From assembly GCA_015143295.1 (NCBI GenBank), contig CM026565.1:28714052-28778051 (forward strand): DNA of 64,000 bases, in the 5' to 3' direction. The DNA comes from Tetracentron sinense. Taxonomy: Eukaryota > Streptophyta > Magnoliopsida > Trochodendrales > Trochodendraceae. This document shows, in pieces, positions 60,436-64,000 of this stretch; positions within the stretch are counted from its first letter, which is position 1, and every line of letters begins with the position of its first letter. A program made the position numbers and the translations under genes. The notes below the pieces were generated by a model. It was not told the DNA's origin, did no database searches, and saw nothing but the letters and a program-made list of their open reading frames with translations.

Positions 60436-60919
60436 ATTTTTTTGATCGATAATCAAAAAGGTATACTAAATATAAGAGTAGAGTACAGGGTTAGTACAGT
60501 ACGTAAAGAGTTTACAAGTCCATAAGTTGAGGATAATAAAAATGTAAATGAAACAACCCAAGAACAAGGAAGAGAATGATCAAATCAACAATCCTCCCAA
60601 GTCTTCCCCCGCACAGCAAATGAAAATCCATTCTAAGACAAGCGATCGGATGCGTAAGCATTTGCGTGATGTGGACGAGACGGAGTCCTCAATAACCCTC
60701 TTGTTTCTCTCGCACCATACAATCCACAAAATATGGCTCCAAAAAGAGCCAACAAAATTGCACCCGAAACACTATCCTCCCTTACCAGATCCCACCAAAA
60801 TAGAAAGTTATGAAAGGAAGAGAGAAAGACCCAATCCACCCCTAGTCTAGAAAGGAAATGCGCCCAAATTCCAAACACAAAAGGACAATGCAAAAGCAAG
60901 TGACCCACTATTTCTTCCG
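60436..60919 (-). mobile_element. 5'-truncated LINE with 16-bp target duplication
   Basis: The 3' end is TTTTTTTGATCGATAATC at 60437. 60908-60633 is open on the minus strand and encodes zf-RVT (HLLLHCPFVFGIWAHFLSRL). The flanks CATGAAGGGCATATAT (60420-60435) and CATGAAAGGCATATAT (60920-60935) match at 15 of 16 positions. Confidence 0.85.
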
Positions 60920-61449
60920 CATGAAAGGCATATATTTAAAGACTTTCATAATCCGTAAACAATTTCCTTAATAAATTGATTTGGTACTAGCATAACAAAA
61001 ATTGCCAACAAATGCTCGTCAAATAGGAGAGTGAGATAACAATGGCTCGAACCAAGCAAAATAAAGGGAACGGCACATGATTTTTTTATGACTAGAATGA
61101 CATCGGTCAAAAGTATATCCTAATTTGGAAGAGTCAGTCCAAGATAACAAGAAGGAAGCGATGTTTTTCCCTAAAAATTTGAATATGCTCGTGCAAAATT
61201 ACAATCAACTAGGCAACTTTATTAGAAGAGTATTCCCACTAGTCCTTCGACAATGCCAGGAACCAACCAATGCTAGAGATCATCCCTCTAAGGAATCCAT
61301 CAAACGGGGGGTTTAGCTGAAGGCTGAAGCATTAAAATGCTAGATTCATTCACAAAAATAGAATGTCAAGAGAATATCAACACAAAGAACCCTTTGTGTG
61401 GGTAGATAAGGCATGGTAAGGATGTGGAAAACAGCAACAACGCAGTGCG

Positions 61450-62085
61450 CCATGCAGTCAAGGCCGGTCTAATCTAGATGGGTTCAGGGAGGTATTCCCA
61501 AAATATCGCCTAAGCCAGCTACCAATTGTTCGATTCCCATTGCTTTCAAAGAGAATTGGTGTTGGGTAACAGAGATGGCCTTGCGTGGAATCTAGAGGAG
61601 GACTCGAGAATGTCGCATATAAGCGTATTGTATAAAGAGAGATTCCTCTGGGTAGCATAGGAAGTCTCCTTTCCCCAAGGTTCGACTTGGACAATAATAA
61701 AACCCTCAACCCAATTTTCTTGAGTTCAAGTGGTGTTTGTATACGATAATTTCCAGCAAAAGAAACATGTAATTCTGATGGATATGAGGGAAGTGCGGCC
61801 CCGCTTGACATCAATCTATTGGTAGCATTCTCTACTTACGCCCCTAGAACATACTGACGAGACACCCTCAAGGGAAGAGGGGGATGATAGATGGAGCACA
61901 TAAGCAGTTGGAAAATACCCCTCGGTACTTGATTGAATTCGTTGACAAGCAAAATAGTTACCAGAGTGAGCAGCAAAAATGAGAAGCAAATCGAAAACGA
62001 GAAGCAAAAAATCCTTAAGAAGCGAGAACCGATAATGAGATATAAGCATCTCATTCCCATTATATCAGTATGAACATTCATAGCT
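61450..62085 (-). other. Unidentified open stretches
   Basis: Two neighbouring minus-strand frames are open: 61814-61458 (118 codons) and 62081-61836 (81 codons, hydrophobic, with MRCLYLIIGSRFLRIFCFSF and onward). They sit between LINE fragments and a copia remnant. I do not recognise a family. The higher GC content and lack of repeat ends make an insertion of other DNA, for example organellar, possible but unproven. Confidence 0.3.
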
Positions 62086-62282
62086 TATACTTTATCTTAC
62101 ATAATATATCTGTGGAGAAGTAGGTGGCTTAGGTTTTAACCCAATAATACTTGCTCAGAATTTATACCCTATGCTGCAGACTCGGGTCTATCCCACCACT
62201 TTCCACATACATATCCCCATTTGATCACTCAAGTGGATGCGATGGAAGCGAACTTCCTAAGAAGAGAGTATAGGAAACGAGC

Positions 62283-62640
62283 TGTTGAGTGGTGATTGAA
62301 CTATCACCTTTCTTGTGCCCAATGAGCATGTTGTCTCTTGACATGTCATAAAGCGGGTAGCTTTCTTGGGAAGAGCATTTGCATTTGGGGACTTACCAAA
62401 AGAGATAAATGAGGAAGAGAGGCCATTCGTATGGGAGATAGATCGGAGAAAAATGTGGTTTTCCTTTTTCTTGTCCTTTACACAAGAGCTATTGTAAAAG
62501 GGGTTTTTTACACTCGAGCTTTAAAGAAAGAGGTTTTTCTCTTGGAGGGTTTTGGTTCCTTTCTCATTTTCTTTGGGGTTTTTTCTTCCAAGCTAAAGGT
62601 TTCATTCAAGAGCGGTGTTCTTGCATCTTAGAGGTTTGCC
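62283..62640 (+). repeat. Copia-4 5' LTR (right edge uncertain)
   Basis: Matches 63669-64000 base for base apart from scattered changes. The true end may extend to about 62780, because a typical copia LTR-end motif (CGTGGATGCCC...GAACCAC) lies at 62715-62745. Confidence 0.8.
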
Positions 62641-62784
62641 GAGGTGTTAGAGGTAAGTTTGTACTCTTTCATGTACCCTTGTTTATTGACAATAGTGAAT
62701 TTGATACCAGATTGCCCGTGGATGCCCTTTGTGGTGAACCACATTAATCTTTGGTGTGCTTTGTGGTTTGTTTGTTCTTGCTAT

Positions 62785-63620
62785 GTGGATGACATGCTCC
62801 TAGTTTCCAAATATAAGGCCAAGATAGTTGAGCTCAAGAGATATTTGAGTGAGAAGTTTGAAATAAAGGATCTTGGACCAGCCAAGCAAATTCTCGGAAT
62901 TACGATTGAAAGGGATAGAAAGAATGGGACTTTGGCACTTTCACAAAGAAAATTCATAGAGAAGGTGTTTGATAAGTTCTAAATGAGCAATGCAAAACCG
63001 GTAAGGACACCTCTTGCTCCTCATTTCAAGTTGTCTTCTAAGGATTGTCCAAAAACAGAAGAGGAAAAGAAATTTACGCAAATGTTTCCTTATGCAAGTT
63101 GTGTTAGGAGCTTGATGTTTGCTATGGTGTGTACTAGGTCGGATATTGCACACTCGGTTGGTTTATTGAGTTCAGTATATAGCAAATCCCGGTAAGGCAC
63201 ATCGGAAAATAATAGAATGGGACTTCGATATTTGAACGGTACAACTAATTATTCCATCACATGTGGCAAGGGAAACGAACACATGCATGGGTATGTGGAT
63301 GCTAGCTATGGTTGTGATCTTAATATAGGAAGGTCGGTTACGGGTTATGTTTTCCATTATGTCAATGTACCTATAAATTGGATGTCAAAACTTCAACCCA
63401 CGGTGGCTTTGTCTACTACCGAAGCCGAGTAAATGGCAGCAACGGAGGCTTGCAAGGAAGCGGTGTGGATTCAAGGTTTAATGAGTGAGGTGGGTGTTGA
63501 ATCTAAGCCAATGAAGTTATTTTGTGATAGCATGAGATTCATATGTTTGGCAAAGAACCCGGTTCATCACAAAAGGTCAAAGCATATCATAATATTTGGA
63601 GATGCAGATTAACTTTTCTT
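62785..63620 (+). pseudogene. Copia-4 RT/RNase H remnant
   Basis: RT from CYVDD, then FEIKDLGPAKQILGI, and RNase H with YVDASYGCD, STTEAE and HHKRSKHI. Stops occur at about 62980, 63194, 63430 and 63610, so it is not functional. Confidence 0.88.
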
Positions 63621-63668
63621 GGTGTGCTTGTTAAGAGCAAATGTTGATATTTCAATCAAGGTGCAGAT

Positions 63669-64000
63669 TGTTGAGTGGTGATTGAACTATCACCTTTCTT
63701 GTGCCCAATGAGCATGTTGCTCTTGACATGTCATAAAGTGGGTTGCCTTCTTAGGAAGACCATTTGCATTTAGGGAATTACCAAAAGAGGAAAATGAGGA
63801 AGAGAGGCCATTTGTATGGGAGATGATTAGAGAAAAATGTAGTTTTTCTTTCTTTTTTTTTGGTATTTTACACGAGCTATTGTAAAAGGGGTTTTTTACA
63901 CTCGAGCTTTAGAGAAAGGGGTTTTTCTCTTGGAGGGTTTTCTTGTGTAGAGAGGGTTTCTTTCTCATTTTCTTTGGGGTTTTTTCTTCCAAGCTAAAGG
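63669..64000 (+). repeat. Copia-4 3' LTR (partial)
   Basis: Starts TGTTGAGTGGTG and is cut off by the end of the window. Confidence 0.88.

Larger units (their letters stand above)
62283..64000 (+). mobile_element. Copia-4: internally deleted copia element, right LTR cut by the window edge
   Basis: The left LTR starts TGTTGAGTGGTGATTG at 62283 and the right LTR starts identically at 63669, matching until the window ends. Between them only the end of pol remains. Its left LTR probably ends near 62780, where sequence passes directly into RT (CYVDDMLLVS), so gag, protease, integrase and most of RT are deleted. Confidence 0.88.

Noticed and set aside
1..64000. tRNA or rRNA genes
   Set aside because: No cloverleaf or rRNA-like block was recognised by eye; TGGTATCAGAG matches are retrotransposon primer sites, not tRNA genes.

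Overview
This window is plant nuclear DNA, most likely from a TE-rich dicot or other seed plant with long introns. It has GT-AG introns, Ty1/copia LTR retrotransposons primed by initiator tRNA-Met, plant-type L1 LINEs (some with an RNase H tail), several MITE families and a TRIM element. Species cannot be read from the sequence. Only two host genes are recognisable, both on the minus strand; almost everything else is transposon-derived.

Host gene 1 (8842-34431, minus) is a complete ten-exon gene. It encodes a plant TRAF-like/MATH-domain protein of about 1689 residues: four MATH domains, an acidic linker, a helical middle and a C-terminal coiled coil. All nine introns are GT-AG and every exon joins in frame. 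Its 25.6 kb span comes from introns loaded with transposons: intron 3 (3.1 kb, LINE pieces), intron 8 (13.7 kb, a full copia element plus LINE pieces and a copia LTR) and intron 9 (2.7 kb, two MITEs with intact target duplications).

Host gene 2 (48542 to at least 56503, minus) is the 3' part of a VAMP71-type longin R-SNARE: longin C-terminus, SNARE motif with the zero-layer arginine, and a C-terminal transmembrane anchor. The exon for the first ~70 residues was not found and probably lies beyond 64000. The intron separating the SNARE motif from the membrane anchor is 7.15 kb and carries a LINE, a TRIM and an RTE-type LINE fragment.

Layout. 1-3000: partial MITE-like fold-back, then a decayed L1 LINE with RNase H (+). 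3113-8180: Copia-1 (minus, TSD AACCT). 8181-8841: 3' flank/UTR of gene 1. 8842-34431: gene 1, with Copia-2 (20194-25266, TSD GCAAA) in intron 8. 34432-37050: 5' flank, then a LINE fragment. 37051-43927: a Tourist-like MITE (TSD TAA) split by Copia-3 (37277-43731, TSD ATATC), the best preserved retrotransposon. 44208-44937: one MULE-like and one hAT-like MITE, each a second copy of an element in intron 9. 45469-46894: a 5'-truncated LINE between unusually long direct repeats. 47168-47365: an inverted repeat. 48542-64000: gene 2 and its introns, ending in a deleted copia element (62283-64000) that runs off the window.

No new gene system is evident. The most informative signals are structural: a 767-bp TRIM with PBS, PPT and 5-bp TSD; two two-copy MITE families with exact 8- or 9-bp TSDs; palindromes that differ in sequence at the same position in one MITE family; a nested copia-in-MITE insertion; and TE-inflated introns in two intact-looking genes.
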